Assembly: GCA_001931905.2 (NCBI GenBank)
Contig: MSJI02000687.1
Span: 1-64,000 of the forward strand
DNA from: Cladosporium sp. IMV 00045
Taxonomy: Eukaryota; Ascomycota; Dothideomycetes; Cladosporiales; Cladosporiaceae
Direction of reading: 5' to 3'
DNA length: 64,000 nt
Notes under the pieces: model-generated
The model's database searches: none
What the model saw: the letters and a program-made list of their open reading frames with translations, nothing else
What the model was told of the DNA's origin: nothing
Translations under genes and position numbers: made by a program
Shown: positions 1 through 12,800 of the stretch, piece after piece
Position numbering within the stretch: the first letter of the stretch is position 1
How the letters are laid out: every line of letters starts with the position of its first letter

Positions 1-541
1 AAAAAAAAAAAAAAAATTGCCAGACCCTTTGCCCAGCAAGAGCGCAATAATACCTCGCCCCCAAAGTCTTCCTACCCCAGACTCCGATTCGCTCAACGCC
101 ATGCGCCGCCTCCTTAGAAAGTCAATATCAAAAACTTATTTCATCGATCTGCAAGACGAGAAACCCCGGCTTCCCCACTTTGGCAAAGCGGAGTCCCCAT
201 GTCGCCCACCATGATAGGGTAGTGCGCAGACGTCACACCTCAGAGACATTTGAGCGGCGGTTTTTTCGCTGCTAAGGCTAATTTAAGGTTCAGTATATGT
301 TTGGTTGATTGCTTGGGGGCCATGTGACTGGTGATGGATGATAAGGGTCTGGTGGATGTTGGACTTCATGTCGTTCTTGATGGGATGGTGGTTTCTTCGT
401 TCTTCATTCTTCACAGCCCATTTACTCTCCCCGCCTTGATAACCATCATAGATCATCACAATAGAACACGGATCCACAGCAATCTCTAAAACAAGTTCGG
501 AAGGGCAGAACACATTAACGCTACTCGATTCCTCCACAACC
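1..541. other. No supported gene
   Basis: The window opens on a run of 16 A. Short open frames here show no family resemblance or codon pattern I would trust. The pyrimidine- and AAC-rich stretch just before 541 is probably the 5' region of the small gene that begins at 542. Confidence 0.4.
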
Positions 542-871
542 ATGCCCAAAAGTACGCCCCCCAATTTCCACTCCACCCACCTCACAAACAACCAACCTAA
601 CCAACCCTCAATAGCACTCACACAACTCCTCACCGACCGCTCCTCAAAACCGACCAACCCACCCCCACCGTACGACTCGCATCCACCCATGAGCTCGACG
701 CGCGAGCCCAAATCCGTTGGCGGCCAAATGACAGAGGGCGTCGGCGTTTCAAGGGTGAAACCCAAAGAGAGCAAACTTGAGAGGTTCAGGCGGTATGTGA
801 AAGAGGACGCGGCGAAGCAGGCGCAGGGCGATATTTGGGGCGGGACCAGGGGGATGGGGGGACATGGTTAG
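542..871 (+). CDS. Small hypothetical protein, 109 aa
   Basis: Single-exon open frame from an ATG with a CAACC context to a TAG. I do not recognise the family. The N-terminal half is Asn/Pro/Thr-rich and looks disordered, with a run of four prolines near residue 41. The C-terminal third is charged and could form a helix (KPKESKLERFRRYVKEDAAK), followed by a Gly-rich tail with GDIWGG. That change from a disordered start to a conserved-looking charged helix resembles small fungal proteins of unknown role, and is the main reason I keep it. There is no signal peptide and no membrane segment. It is convergent with the ankyrin gene that ends at 1053. It could be a chance frame. Confidence 0.45.
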   Translation: MPKSTPPNFHSTHLTNNQPNQPSIALTQLLTDRSSKPTNPPPPYDSHPPMSSTREPKSVGGQMTEGVGVSRVKPKESKLERFRRYVKEDAAKQAQGDIWGGTRGMGGHG

Positions 872-957
872 TGGAGTAGAGCGGAGTGGAGAGGAGTGTC
901 AGAGGGCTCGGCGATCGGGGCGATGAAGAGGGCTCTTGTCTTCGTGGGTTAGGATTG

Positions 958-1070
958 AACGCAATGATTGGCTGATTTGATGCATTTGGATTGCACGCAA
1001 TGGATGGTTAGTTGCCATGACATATCTAGAATACACGCAATGAGTGCTTATCTCAGGTCAAACGCAATGA
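958..1070. repeat. Four spaced copies of (A/C)ACGCAATG
   Basis: The motif (a/c)acgcaatg(a/g) occurs at 958-967, 994-1003, 1034-1043 and 1061-1070, with spacings of 36, 40 and 27 bases. The cluster sits between the converging ends of the 542 and 1053 genes, and its last copy overlaps the 3' end of the ankyrin gene. It may be a worn tandem repeat; I cannot assign a function. Confidence 0.4.
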
Positions 1071-4000
1071 ACGCATGTCGTCGCCAATTTCGCATTTCTG
1101 CTCACTGCTCTGAGGAGCACGGACGGTCACTTCGAATATTGTTCCTCCAGGGATACCACCCCTTTCTCGAAGACGCTTTGATTGAAGATTTTTTGTGACA
1201 AACTTGAGTCGTTGTCTGTACTTTTCGGGTACATTCAGCCAGGGGCGCCAGATCTCCAGAGTTGGGGAGTTGGCCAATCTTACAGACGCAATTAAGCCGG
1301 AATTGATGGGGCCAATGCAATATTTGTCGTTTTCCCGAAGAACAAAGGGTTGGCTGGGTTGCCTGCTTTGGCTCGATTCACTTGCGACATATCGGCATAC
1401 CTCTGTTGTCAGGAGTTCGCTCACACTTCGCCACCGAATACCGTCTGCTGCTTGGCATTGAACATTCTCAGTCTGGAGGCATGCCGTCGTAATGCAGGCG
1501 AATGTTGCACAATCTTCCGTATCTTCAAGAATCTTCGTCCAGAAGTTGATGCGGTCGTCGCATTCAAGTTTGAAACAGTGACCGACTTGGTAGGGCCGTA
1601 ACCATGCGATGTTGAGGAAATCTCGGCTGTCAAGCCCTGTGTTTTTCAATTGCTCCAAGAGGCTACCCATTGACTCAAGTGCAGATTTACATTGCGCTTG
1701 AGACGATGAGGAAAACCAGGCTTGATATGTTGAGTTTCTCAATGCTTCGATGAGGTCATCATTCAAGACATGCGGCCCTGAGGCAGATAAAGCATCTGCA
1801 AGCAGCACACGTAGTGGCACTCGACGAGCGACACCTGTGCACAAGCTGACTTCTAGGCCATAATATGCCTCAAGATAGCCCAGACAACTCTCCGGCTTCG
1901 GGTCCTTGAACTTCTCAAGCATTGCGGTTTTCACCGTTCTCCCGTCACGCTTCTCGAAGCCGACGCCAACGTTGACCGTCACGTATTTGCCAGCAGCAAG
2001 CCCTGTCTGGAAGTTTTTCGGATACCATCCTGGCCTCGTGGTACCGAGAGGATGCAGATACTCACTGCAAGCATGTACAGCGTTTTCCAGATTGCCAGGC
2101 TGTGCTAAAGGACAAGCCATATTGATGACGAAGAGCCCTATGCGCCATGTTTCATTCACTGAGAATCCTTCCCGATGGACTAAAGCATCCATGGACTCAT
2201 CGTCCGGTGACAGCTCCTGCCAGTGTAGCGTGTTTGCTGATCCGGTGGACCGTGAGAGTATGCCATCGCCAATCTCGATGCTGAGAACTGTGCGAGAGCG
2301 ATAGCGGTCGTGATCGAAGACGATCCGTGCGGGTCCCCAGGTGTCAATGACATCCTCAGGCTTAGCAAACAAATCGGAAGGGCGCCCATGTGTCTGCTTA
2401 TCATCGGTTCCGAAAGCCAACACAGAGCCGCGTGTTAGGCCCTTCATGCAGGTGAGATCTGTCAGCCTCGCTGAGATCTTGGTCTGTGCATAGAGCCTGT
2501 CGGTATGGCTACTACCCAAAAATACGACCTTGTGTACGACGGTATCGAGGAAGAAGGGCTCGATGGGCCCCGTGTGGCCTCTGACATACGAGAGTAGTCC
2601 CATGGACAATATTTGCAGAGCGATCGAAGCTCGACTGACGACCGTTGCCTCTGAAAACTCGACACCGAGTGGTGTGATGGAGTCCGGCAGGGCAAGCGCC
2701 AGGAAATCGTTAGTCGCATTCTTGAGTCTTCTCAACTGCACTTCATTCCCAGGCATGACTTGTTCCAAATAGTTGAGCAACGGGAGAATGACTGTATGAT
2801 CGATTCGACGGAGAGCAAGTGCTGGATCACTCTGACTTTTGCTGAGACGATGCAGAATCGTGAAAGCATCGCAGCATATACCGCGCATCTGCATTAACTC
2901 TAGAGCTTTGCGGACCCGAGAACCGATTATCTTCAGATGGTGGAGCAGACTGTGGCCAGGGTCGATGTCTGAGGATACCAAAAAGTAAGATACGAATGCT
3001 GTTGTTACACCACTATCTTCACGCAGTTCAATGCGTCCTTCCCATTTTGACAGATCTCTTGAGATGGGGACGACTCCCGCGAAACCGAGCTGTTCAATGA
3101 CTTGGCGCTTGATTATGTCGCGCTGCTCTACAGGCGCCGAAATATCTCTGATCCTGATCGAAGCCTTTCGTTTAGGGAACACGCTGTGTATACAGGATGA
3201 CTGGTGGGAAAACGGATAGAACGCTTGGCTAGTCGTGGCCTCGGGCTTGTAGTAGTTCCAAGGCGTCTTTGTCTCCACATCAATGAGGAATTCCGCAATC
3301 TCGGACATTGTCATGCCACTGTCGACTAGGTCGTTGAGCCAGTGAAACTCTGCGCAGGCAACATGCTCGAATTTCTGCTCCAGAACTCCACGTAATGCTT
3401 CAACATTACCTTGCAGACTCAACTCGAGCAAGAAATCAGGAGTGACTTCGGAGTCCTCCTGTGGGAGTTCGAGCGCCATTTGTGCCGATTTCCCATGGAC
3501 GATTACGGTGGTGTCTTGTCGCGTTTCCTGACTCCGGATTTGGTTTTCTTTGTCGTGCCGCAGAAACATGGCATGGATACTTTCGTTCGTGCAGTGCCTG
3601 CTCAAGATGTAGGCATTGTCGCCTCGGCAGGAATTCAGATCGATGGCCCCATGATCGAAGAGTAGCTTTACGATCGTTTCAGACTCTTTAGTCCCGTCCA
3701 GTACTGCCCAAAACAGAGATGTTGTTCCGTTGCAATCACAAGCATTCACGCTAGCACCAGCTTCAAGAATCAGCTGCACAACTTCTGCAGAACGCCGACG
3801 TTTTGATGCCGAGGCATAGTGAAGTGCTGTGCTACCGAAGTCATCTGGGCAATTGACGTTGGCTCCCAAAGACAACAGTTCTCTGACCATGGGTTCTGCG
3901 CCGGATCCGGCTGCAATGTGAAGAGGTACTTTGCCATTGTCGTCGCAAGCATTGATATCAGCACCTCGATTGCGAAGCTCCGTAGCTCGGTTCGACATCT

Positions 4001-4467
4001 GCCGGTCAACCGCAACGTGCATAGGTGTTTGGCCAGTGCCGTCACGAACATTTACGTCCGCACCGAAGTTGATCAGAAGATCTACCATACTTGATTGATT
4101 GAACTGCAGCGCAAGATGAAGCGCAGTACGTCCCTGTTCATCTTTGCTGTCAATATCTGCCCCATTCTGGAGCAGCCATCTGACACGGTGTACTTGTCCA
4201 TAACGAGCGGCTTTGAGGAGGGCATCAGGACTCAATCGCTCGTCGTGCGGATTTAATGGGACGGCTTTAGCTGGCCCTGACAAGGAATAATTGGCTTTTT
4301 ACGGTCATTAGAAAGATCGCAAGACGCATCAGTAAGAAGGTTTTGGACTCACAAGTGTCATCAAAATACTGAAGACCTTTCCCAGATGATCCCACGGGGG
4401 ACCAAAGACCCGTCTGCTTCTGTGAAGTCTGCTCATCCTGAGACGAGGGTCGCGCATCCTCATCCAT
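1053..4467 (-). CDS. Ankyrin-repeat protein with large unknown C-terminal region, about 1112 aa
   Basis: Two exons, 4467-4353 and 4276-1053, joined over a 76-nt intron (GTGAGT...TCAG). The join restores a Trp codon, and no ATG lies near the start of the long second exon. The ATG at 4467 opens a Ser/Gln-rich leader of about 38 residues; an in-frame upstream ATG makes the true start uncertain. Roughly residues 50-260 are five or more ankyrin repeats (G.TALHLA, ADVN, VPLHIAAG, STALHYAS motifs). They are followed by about 800 residues I cannot assign, which contain DLVDSGMTMSEIAEFL and GFAGVVPISRDLSKWEGR. Similar blocks occur in large fungal proteins of unknown function. There is no signal peptide or TM segment. 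A role in protein-protein recognition is inferred from the repeats only. Confidence 0.75.
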
Positions 4468-5756
4468 ACTTAAAAGCCAGGCTGATTTGCAGCGTTCATT
4501 AGTAGTGACTCGACTGAGCCTGGCATGCGATGACTCGCCAGCAGAGATGCCGTACAACGAAGGCTGCGAGCGAGCAAAGAAGACACAAATGTCGACCGCT
4601 GACATGGCGGGGTTATATCTTGACCAGATGCGCGTGTGCCCAATGGGCCGGTGAAGGCTTGCAGAAAGAGTGAGATTGGAGAGCTGACCGCTTGCAGCTG
4701 GTACTCCCATTACTCCAGCTCTCCTGATGTGGCGAGCAAGCTTGACCGGTCACTTGGATGCAAGCATTGCCGTGGATCAGCATTTCCTCCATGATCTTCA
4801 TGAAAGTCGGATGTCTGGGCCTCTTAAATTGTGGTGGTTGGGAAAACCTCGAGGCACCAAGAAATCTGTGTCTCGAGCAGTGCAGCTGGAGACATAGTCT
4901 AGGTAATCTTTCCCTGATCATGTCATATAAGCGAACGCCACACCACCCCGCGGCTGCTAGTACTTTCGATAGGTACCTACATGTATCTCTGTCAATCATC
5001 ATTCAGCTAAACCACGTACTTCCCCTACCCTCCTACGCAAGGATTAGGTTGGTTTGGAAAGTCTGAGAGAATGGATCAGCGCAAGTGAGAAATTCAAGAA
5101 AGAAGTAATGTGTACAACGACACTGTGCTATCGAAACCGACTCAGAAAAAGAAAGGCTATCAACACTCGCCAAATCTCGTGATCGACAGGGAATAGAAAG
5201 ACAGGAAACAGGGAAAAAGGGGGTTGACAAAGAGAACCAAGATTGCGCCGACCAGAAAACAAAAAGTACAAAACCACCTTTTTCAATCGTGTACACAGAT
5301 GTGCTGCGCTCTTTTGCTTGCAGAGTGAAGGAAACAATGGGGAAAGGAAAAAAGCCAGTAGAAGTGAGCAAGTCCACAGTTCCGCTTTTTGTTGCGAAGG
5401 TGATTCACAAAATGGAAGGTCCATCCTTCTTCTCCAGAAATGAAACAAGGAAATAGAATGTGAAGAGGGTATATGTCGAGGTGAAAACAATCTCCTTCCT
5501 GTTCCCAAGTGAGGTCGCCGGGTTGCCGGGATCGATGGCGCCGTGGTGATGAAGCACATGGGCTGCGGAGGCTGGCGGCTTTGTGGGATTGGAAGTGTTG
5601 CGATAGGCGCCAATGGCGCCGTGCTGGTCAGATATTATGATTATTGTCAAGGCAAGAACAGCAGCTGCATCTTTGTCCCACGGGCAGTCGCTGTTGTATT
5701 GTGTCGGGGACTTGACGGAGCCAGGTTGCCAGCAGGTGAGTGATCAGTGATGATCA
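4468..5756. other. Intergenic, no supported gene
   Basis: This stretch holds the upstream region of the ankyrin gene and the 3' flank of the Whi2-like gene, which ends at 5757. Several overlapping frames are open on both strands around 5030-5650, but none shows a recognisable domain and they run through low-complexity sequence. I read it as untranslated and intergenic DNA. Confidence 0.4.
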
Positions 5757-7793
5757 TTAACGGAGGCCAATGACACTCTGGAGTCGTCGTTAGCAAACGA
5801 AAACATGTCTTTGGTAATCGCCAACACTTACCATTTCAAGCGTCCAGACTCTCCGAATCCAGACCTTCAGCTTGCCTTGCACGCCCTCAACATTGTCAAG
5901 CTCAACACCTTCCCACCAGCATCTCCTCGCAGGTTTGCGCCAGAAAAGCAGAAGTTTCTGCGCCATTCCGACGGCGTTGCTGTTAGCGGCCGAGTCGCCA
6001 CGAATGTCGGTGCGCAGGCGAGCAAGCGCAATGGAGCAGACGACGGCCTTGTTGGGTTCGGCGGCGCGGTGACCCCAGGTGTCAGCGCGGTCGAAGCCAC
6101 TAAAATGGTATTAGCCTCAAGATGAACATCATCGCCAAATCACGACTTACCCAGCAGTCAACATCTCGATAAGATGCTGCTCGGTAGTTCCCGGTTCTTC
6201 ACTCTTCCTAAGGCCTGAGAAAATGCCATCCTGCTTAAGCAAAGCCTTTCCAGCTGCACGCTTGACCTCAATCATCTCATGCTGCTCAATGTCTTTCCTT
6301 GGAGGAATGCAGTAGAAATCCAAATCCTCCCTCAACACAATGATGCCTGCACGATCCTGCAGCATATCGCGGGCGTTACCTTGCATGGGCTCAATGGGCA
6401 TAGTGCTTGGCGCAGAAGGGTCCTGGCTAGCTTGCTCTTGTGATTCATCCTCGATCGATTGAGGAATCGTTTGGGCGACATGCCGGAAAAATTCAAGCAT
6501 GTACTGTAGTGATGTGGGATCATACTGCGAATGATAGATAATGTCAGATAAAAATACATCTGGATTGACCATGATTGCTTGGATCTCTCGAATTGAGACC
6601 GAAGTGCGGTTTGCTTGGGTGATAGCGGGCTGGCTTACGTCGACTGGGTAGACATCTCCGTCGTGGAAGCTGTTCATGTGGCCATCGGGCAACAGGCCGT
6701 TGGGGAACAGCGAGAGAAGAACAAACTCGGGAAGGGTGAGCAGTTCGTCGCGGGAAAGCGTGAAACGCGTGCCACTACGATTGTCAGCCGAAAAACACGA
6801 CTCCATGAATTGGAGTTGCTAACATACCGAAGTTCCAATGTGATGTTTTCATCAGCGCCTGCATATCTCTTTAGCATTCCACTTTTTTCATAAAAAGCAA
6901 ATCATCGAAGACTCACCTCCAAGCGCAGTGTTGATAGGAGCAGGTCCACCCTGCTGGACCTGCGTGATGATGCTCCCGGCGGCAGCCATGACGTACGTAA
7001 ATCCGTCTAACGGACTCGAACCCTCAGTATAAGGAGGCGGCGGCTCTCCGTCGTCTAGATCCTTGCTTCCCTGGCCTTCCTTGTTATCACTCGGAAGCGC
7101 AGCTTTGGTATCGACAAAAACAGAGCTGGCAGCAGCTTCGAGCGCAGCGGGTGTTGTAGGAGGCTCGGATTCTGATTCCTCAAAGGGCGGAGCTGGGCCT
7201 GAAGGCGGAGACGCGAGAGCGGTAAGCGAGTGTGAAGCCTCAGAGTCTGTGACTAGGGCGCGATAAGGATCCTCAGGCGAAGGCGCCGGGAAGTACCTCG
7301 AGGGGAAGTTGTGGGCGGAGAAGGGCGGTGGGGATTCGGTCGCGGAGGACGGGTCGTCCTGTCGCGCTTTGGCGGGCGCGTTCTCGGGGCAGAAGTGCGA
7401 GTCTACGTCTATTTTCGGCGGAGCATCTGGCGTGTGGTCGCGAAGAGAAGGAGTGGTATGGACGGAAGAGGTCTCTGAATCCACCTTGTCGGTAGGTGCT
7501 GGGGATGGCTGAGAGGAGTGTAGCTCAGTCGATCGAGCGCGGCGCGATTGAGGATGTTCGCATGTAGACAGCGGCGAGGGCAGTCGAGCGTTATTTCCAC
7601 ATGGAAATGCGGAAGTTCGGTGAGCCTGCGGAGGAAGTGATTGTAGAGCTATGGGGTGAGGTCGGCGGTTGGTGTTGGTGGTGGTGGTAGTTGCGACACG
7701 CGCGGGACGAGGCACTTGCCCGCCCGTTCCAGCCCTCAGACCAGGCCAGCGCTTAACGAGACGACATGGCACCTCCTTCCAAGCTCCGTGCAC
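5757..7793 (-). CDS. WHI2: Whi2-like BTB/POZ stress-response regulator
   Basis: Five exons can be followed: up to 7793 down to 6917, 6858-6828, 6775-6151, 6099-5832 and 5777-5757. The four introns are 51-58 nt long. The last coding exon is only 21 nt (SVIGLR then stop) and is preceded by a TGCTAAC branch site. The N-terminal part is long, Ser/Pro-rich and disordered (GEPPPPYTEGSS). A BTB-type fold follows (NITLELRGTRFTLSRDELL, EFVLLSLFPNG, DPTSLQYMLEFFRH), then a conserved tail (WGHRA.EPNKAV, AQKLLLFWRKPARRCWWEG, RRVWTLEMSVIG). This matches fungal homologues of yeast Whi2, which acts with the Psr1/Psr2 phosphatases in the general stress response and nutrient signalling. No in-frame ATG is visible upstream of the MAAAGS region (about 6990), so the true start probably lies in an unresolved upstream exon. 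The 5' end at 7793 is therefore provisional. Confidence 0.8.
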
Positions 7794-7990
7794 TTAGCCT
7801 GAAGACACCTATCACATCAAAACAAATAAAATGTAATATCAATATTCGTTCTGCAATCCAAATCATATAAGAGATTCTGCTCGATACCTTCTTCGCCGAT
7901 ACATGCGTCATCAATCATCATCATCATCTACTACTACATCGTCACCTCCCTTGCTTTCCTTTACACTGAACACCGCCCTCCACATACCCA

Positions 7991-9243
7991 TTAATCCTTG
8001 TTAAAATCAATCACAACCCTACCCGCCACCTCACCCCTCCTCAACTGCTGCACACTCTCCGGCATCTGACTCATGCCTCTGACCTCGGAGATAGACTTGA
8101 GCATGCCTCTCTTCGCGTAATCCAACGTGGCAGCCGTATCCTGCATCGTGCCGACCAGCGTGCCGATGATCTTCAAGTTCTTGAACGCGAAGAAATTAGG
8201 ATCCGTGCCGAGATTGATCGCGCCAGCTGGCGGGAGCGCGATGCACATGATCCTGCCTCCGATGCGGTCGCCGATGTATTTGATTGAGTCTGTGAGACTG
8301 TTAGATGTAAGTCTCTTAATTGAAGCAGCTTGAGAAACTTACCATTGTAGGCCTGGTACGCGGTGACGAGAACACCATGAGCTCCGATACCATCCGCGAT
8401 CTCCTTGATCTTCGCCGGAACGTCCTTTTCCTTGGTGAAATCAACGAAGTCCTCAGCACCCATCTTCATGCAGAGATCGCGCTTTGCATCGCCTCCGTCG
8501 ATGGCAATTGCTCGCATACCCATAGCCCTTGAAGAAAGCAGTCAGCTACACGTCTTCCAAGAGACACGACTCAGCACGACTTACTTAGCCAGCTGGATTC
8601 CCTGAATGCCAACACCACCGCCACCGCCAGGAAACACAACCCAGTTGCCCGGCTTCAAATCAGCCTCGATCAAAGCCCTGTGCATAGTGCTAGCCGAGCA
8701 CATAATCGGCCCAGCAACCTCGTCGGGGACACCATCCGGAATCCTGCTCGTGTAATTCGCCGGCGAAGTGATGTATTGCTGATAAGTGCCCGCTGCAACG
8801 AGACCTGTGTACTTTGCATTCTGGCAGTAGTTCTCGCGACCGGTGTAGCAGTGCTCGCAATTGTGGCAGACGTCCCAGATGGGTTTGACGCCGCCGCGGT
8901 CGCCGACCGACCAGCCTTGCACGTTGGCACCGACTTTGACGACGACACCGGCGCCTTCGTGGCCGGCCGATCTGTTGCCGCAGGCAGACATAGGTGGGAC
9001 GGCCCAGTCGTTCATCATGAAATGGATGTCGCTCATGCAGAGGCCGGTGCAATTGAGTTTGAGGAGGAGTTCGTTAGGGCCTTGATTGGGAATCATCAGT
9101 GAGGTGTGTCGATGCTTGAATGGACGAAGACTTCAATTACCTGGTTCGGGCACGTCGACCATCTGCACCTCGACTTGGAAGTCTGGGCCTTCGTTCACCA
9201 CTACGCCGGCTTTGCATTGCTTTGGGATCTCAACTTCTGCCAT
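7991..9243 (-). CDS. Zinc-dependent alcohol dehydrogenase (MDR family), 360 aa
   Basis: Four exons (9243-9141, 9080-8585, 8527-8343, 8289-7991) join in frame over introns of 53-60 nt. The protein begins MAEVEIPKQCKAGVV. It has the catalytic-zinc region (CTGLCMSDIHF, then GHEGAGVV), the structural-zinc cysteines in CHNCEHCYTGRENYC, and a Gly-rich NAD(P)-binding loop (FPGGGGGVG). These are marks of the yeast-ADH1-like tetrameric alcohol dehydrogenases, which interconvert primary alcohols and aldehydes with NAD(H) in the cytosol; the length fits. The exact substrate cannot be told, since this subfamily has many members in filamentous fungi. It is divergent from the dead PKS, but nothing else ties it to that locus. 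Confidence 0.92.
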
Positions 9244-9848
9244 GTTGCTGTATTTGCTGTATATCTGTCTGGCGAATCTGTATATGATGTGACCGACCGC
9301 GAACAGGAAGAGAAGTCAAGCTAGAAGCTCTCTTACAACCAGCTCTCCGTCTTCCTTATATAACAACAAAACAAAAGCCCTATCCTGCCGAGGCTGTGCG
9401 TTCACATTCCGCCTATTCCGCTATACTTTGTACTCTTGACGAGCCATCTGATCAATCTAGTGCCGTGTTTTAAGGGCGGGGTGAGGGCGGGGTAGGATGG
9501 TTTCCGAGCCATTTTACGATTTCACCTCGAATCAGCAGCTGCGGGAACACGTCTACGGCCGAGATTCGGGTGGGACTTGTGCTCCTTTGGGAACATGACG
9601 ATCGAATAGGAAGGGCGGATGGACAGACATCCGGACGAAATAATACCTGGCCTGCAGAATGGTGGAGTAGGATGGTGGATGGAGGATGCAGGAGTGGAGA
9701 TTCCTGTGTCTTCGCGAGTCAGCCAAACAGCCCTTTCCAATCATAATATCCGTGCATTGCATTGCATTCATTCAGCTGATGTGTACTGACCTTGATCACA
9801 TCCAACTTATCGGCACCCACCAACGACGACACGACCATATCTATCAAC
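9244..9848. promoter_or_regulatory. Divergent intergenic region between ADH and PKS remnant
   Basis: About 600 bases separate the two start codons. On the minus strand a TATATAAG-type TATA box lies at 9356-9363, about 115 bases upstream of the ADH start. Nothing comparable stands out in front of the PKS remnant. I see no gene in this stretch. Confidence 0.5.
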
Positions 9849-12800
9849 ATGGCCCTCGTGCATTTCTCGAACGAGTTTCCCCAAGGCGATCTGCAAGACC
9901 TGTTTCGCCACGTTCGCCGCGGCATCAAAGACAGACGCCATGCTCTTCTAGCTCAATTCTTGGACAAGGCAACGACTGCGATCGATGAAGAAGTGTCGCA
10001 TCTTCCCAGCCACTTGAGGCCCCATTTCTCCAAATTTCGCGACATAACAGCGTGGAGCGAAGACGTCGGTCTCCGGGCAGGGCCGTTTTGCGGCGCTGTG
10101 GATGGCGTTTTGTTGATCGCCGTCCAAATATCGAGCTTTATTGGGTATAGACTCCATTTACCTTGCCACAAAAATTGAGAGTATCACTGACAATTTATTA
10201 GCTACGCCGAAGTGCACCCAGAAGATTGAAATAACGCCCGTGCAAGGTGTTTGGCAGCTCTGGGTGTAGGCCTGCTCACTGCTACGGCCGTTTCACTATC
10301 GTCATCTCTGGCGGATCTACCGCTTGCAGGTGCCGACGCTGTACGCCTTGCTTTCCGCATGGGCATTCATGTCCAGAATATTTCGGAAAGCATTGAGAGC
10401 GCAGACTTCTCAGAAGGCGCAGATTCATGGGCTTAGGTCATCAATAATGTTGAGCCAAATACGGTCCAAGCACAACTCGACTTCCTTCAACCGGCTGACA
10501 CCGTCCCTGACACAAGCAAAGTTTTCCTCAGCGCCAAAAGTCGGAACTCAGTCACTATCAGCGGTCCACCCCAGAGATTGAAGGCACTGTTCAGCAGGTC
10601 GCAATACTTCCGGGAATCGCAATCCATCGCATTGCCGGTTTACGGTGGACTTTGCCATGCACCCCATGTCTATGGTAAACCAGATGCGGATGAGATCATC
10701 AATCAGCCTTCATTACACTCCGTGAACAACCATTCGAAGGTATCGTTTCCGATCTTCTCCACCAGCAGTGGCCAGCCACTTGAGGCCCACACGGCGTCTG
10801 ATCTATACTATGCGGTCATCCTTGAGCTCCTCACACAAAGCATATGCTGGGATGAGGTTGTAAGGGGATTTGTCGAGTGGACCAAGGGTGAAGAGATCTC
10901 TGATATTGAAGTATCCTCACTTGGTAGTTCATTGCCTCTTCGTGAGCTGAAGTCAGCGCTCAAAGAGGACTCTGCGAGCCGCAAAATCCTCGATAAAGAT
11001 ATCTCATCATGGCTCTCGCAAGATGCCACTGGACTCGAACATCCCCTTCATGTGTCACAATCGAAGCTTGCGATAGTCGGCATGTCATGCCGGCTACCAG
11101 GCTGAGCCACAGATACCGACAAATTTTGGGAGATCTTGGAACAAGGACTGGATGTTTCGAGAGAGATCCCTGAAGACCGATTCGATCTCTCCACGCACAC
11201 CCGGACGGATCAGAGCTGAACAAAAGTGCCACAAAGTACGGATGCTTCATTGACGAACCGGGCATGTTTGACGCCCCGTTCTTCAACATGTCCCCACGCG
11301 AAGCCCAGACTGTCGACCCCCAAATGCGTCTGGCTCTGGTCACCGCTTATGAAGCACTCGAGCAGTCCGGCTACGTTGGCAACCGTACCCCATCGACACG
11401 GCTTGACAGAATCGGAACCTACTACGGGCAGGCTGCAGATGATTATCGCGCAGTCAACCAAGGCCAGTCGGTCAGCACATATTACATCCCAGGCGGTTGT
11501 CGGGCATTTGGTCCAGGACGCATCAACTACTTTTTCAAGTTTGCCGGCCCTAGCTATAGCATCGATACTGCCTGCTCCTCTGGTCTTTCAGCAGTCGAGG
11601 TAAGTCTCACGTGCATTGTTCTGAACACTCGGAAGCTAACCCTTCGATACAGGTTGCGTGTCAAGAGCTGTGGCAAGGAAAGGTCGATACCGCAGTGACA
11701 GGTGGCATGAACATCCTGACAAACCCGGAAGGTTTCGCTGGGCTTTGCAACGGCCACTTCCTCACCAAGGGGCACCATGCTTGCAAGACCTGGGATGCTA
11801 CAGCAGACGGCTATTGCCGCGCTGATGGAATCGTATCGCTGGTAATCAAACGGCTTCAGGATGCGGAAGCGGACAACGACCGCGTTCTCGGAACGATCCT
11901 GAGCGCCGGCACAAACCATTCCGCCAATGCCGTATCAATCACCTATCCTCACGCTGGTCACCAGTCCGATCTCGCAAAGTCGCTGCTTCGCGAAGCAGCA
12001 GTGGATCCCTTGCACGTATCCTACGTCGAGCTGCACGGCACCGGCACGCAAGCTGGCGACTTCGAAGAGATGTCTGGTGTACTCGATGTGTATGCTCCCG
12101 CCAAGAAACGCCGCGGGAAAGGTCAGCCTTTGCATCTTGGTGCTGTCAAATCTAACGTCGGACATGGCGGATCTGTTGCTGGCTCTACGTCGCTGCTTAA
12201 AGTGTTGCTCATGTTACAGAAGAATCTCATACCACGACACGTCGGTATCAAGACGGACATCAACCCTCGCTTTCCGGGCGATCTCGAAAAGCGGAATGTT
12301 CACATTCCATTGGACAAGGTGCCGTGGCTGCCAGCGATTGACAGAAATCGCATTGCTGTCGTGAACAGCTTTGGTGCTGCTGGTGGCAACACGACCATGA
12401 TTCTGGAAGAAAGTCCGATTCAGCAGAGCCCGGATCCGGATCCGCGGGGGTCGCATGTTGTCTTGGTGTCGGCAAAGACGAGAGATTCTCTTACCGGGAA
12501 TATCGAGCGCTTGGTGGCTCATCTGGAAAAACACCCAAACACCAATCTGGCCAATCTCTCATACACCACTGCCGCTCGTCGTTATCACCACAGCTTCCGA
12601 GTAGCTGTAACTGCTACCGACGTGAAGACTGTTTCTGGAGATTTGACCACGAAGCTCAAAACCCTAGACTCTGTCAAATCAGTGAGCAAGGGTAATTCAC
12701 CGCCGATAGCTTTCGCTTTCACCGGACAAGGCGCCTCCCACGGAACAATGAACCTGGAGCTGTATCGCAATGCGCCGGTCTTCAGAGAGCAAATTGAACA

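Noticed and set aside
5128..5613. 161-codon open frame, minus strand
   Set aside because: Low-complexity Phe/Leu/Ser/Pro content and no domain; it sits in the 3' flank of the Whi2-like gene and overlaps other equally open frames.
7000..7030. Minus-strand GGGTTCGAGTCC, like a tRNA T-arm
   Set aside because: It lies inside the conserved coding part of the Whi2-like gene (PYTEGSSPLDGF), and no matching acceptor stem, D-arm or anticodon arm surrounds it.
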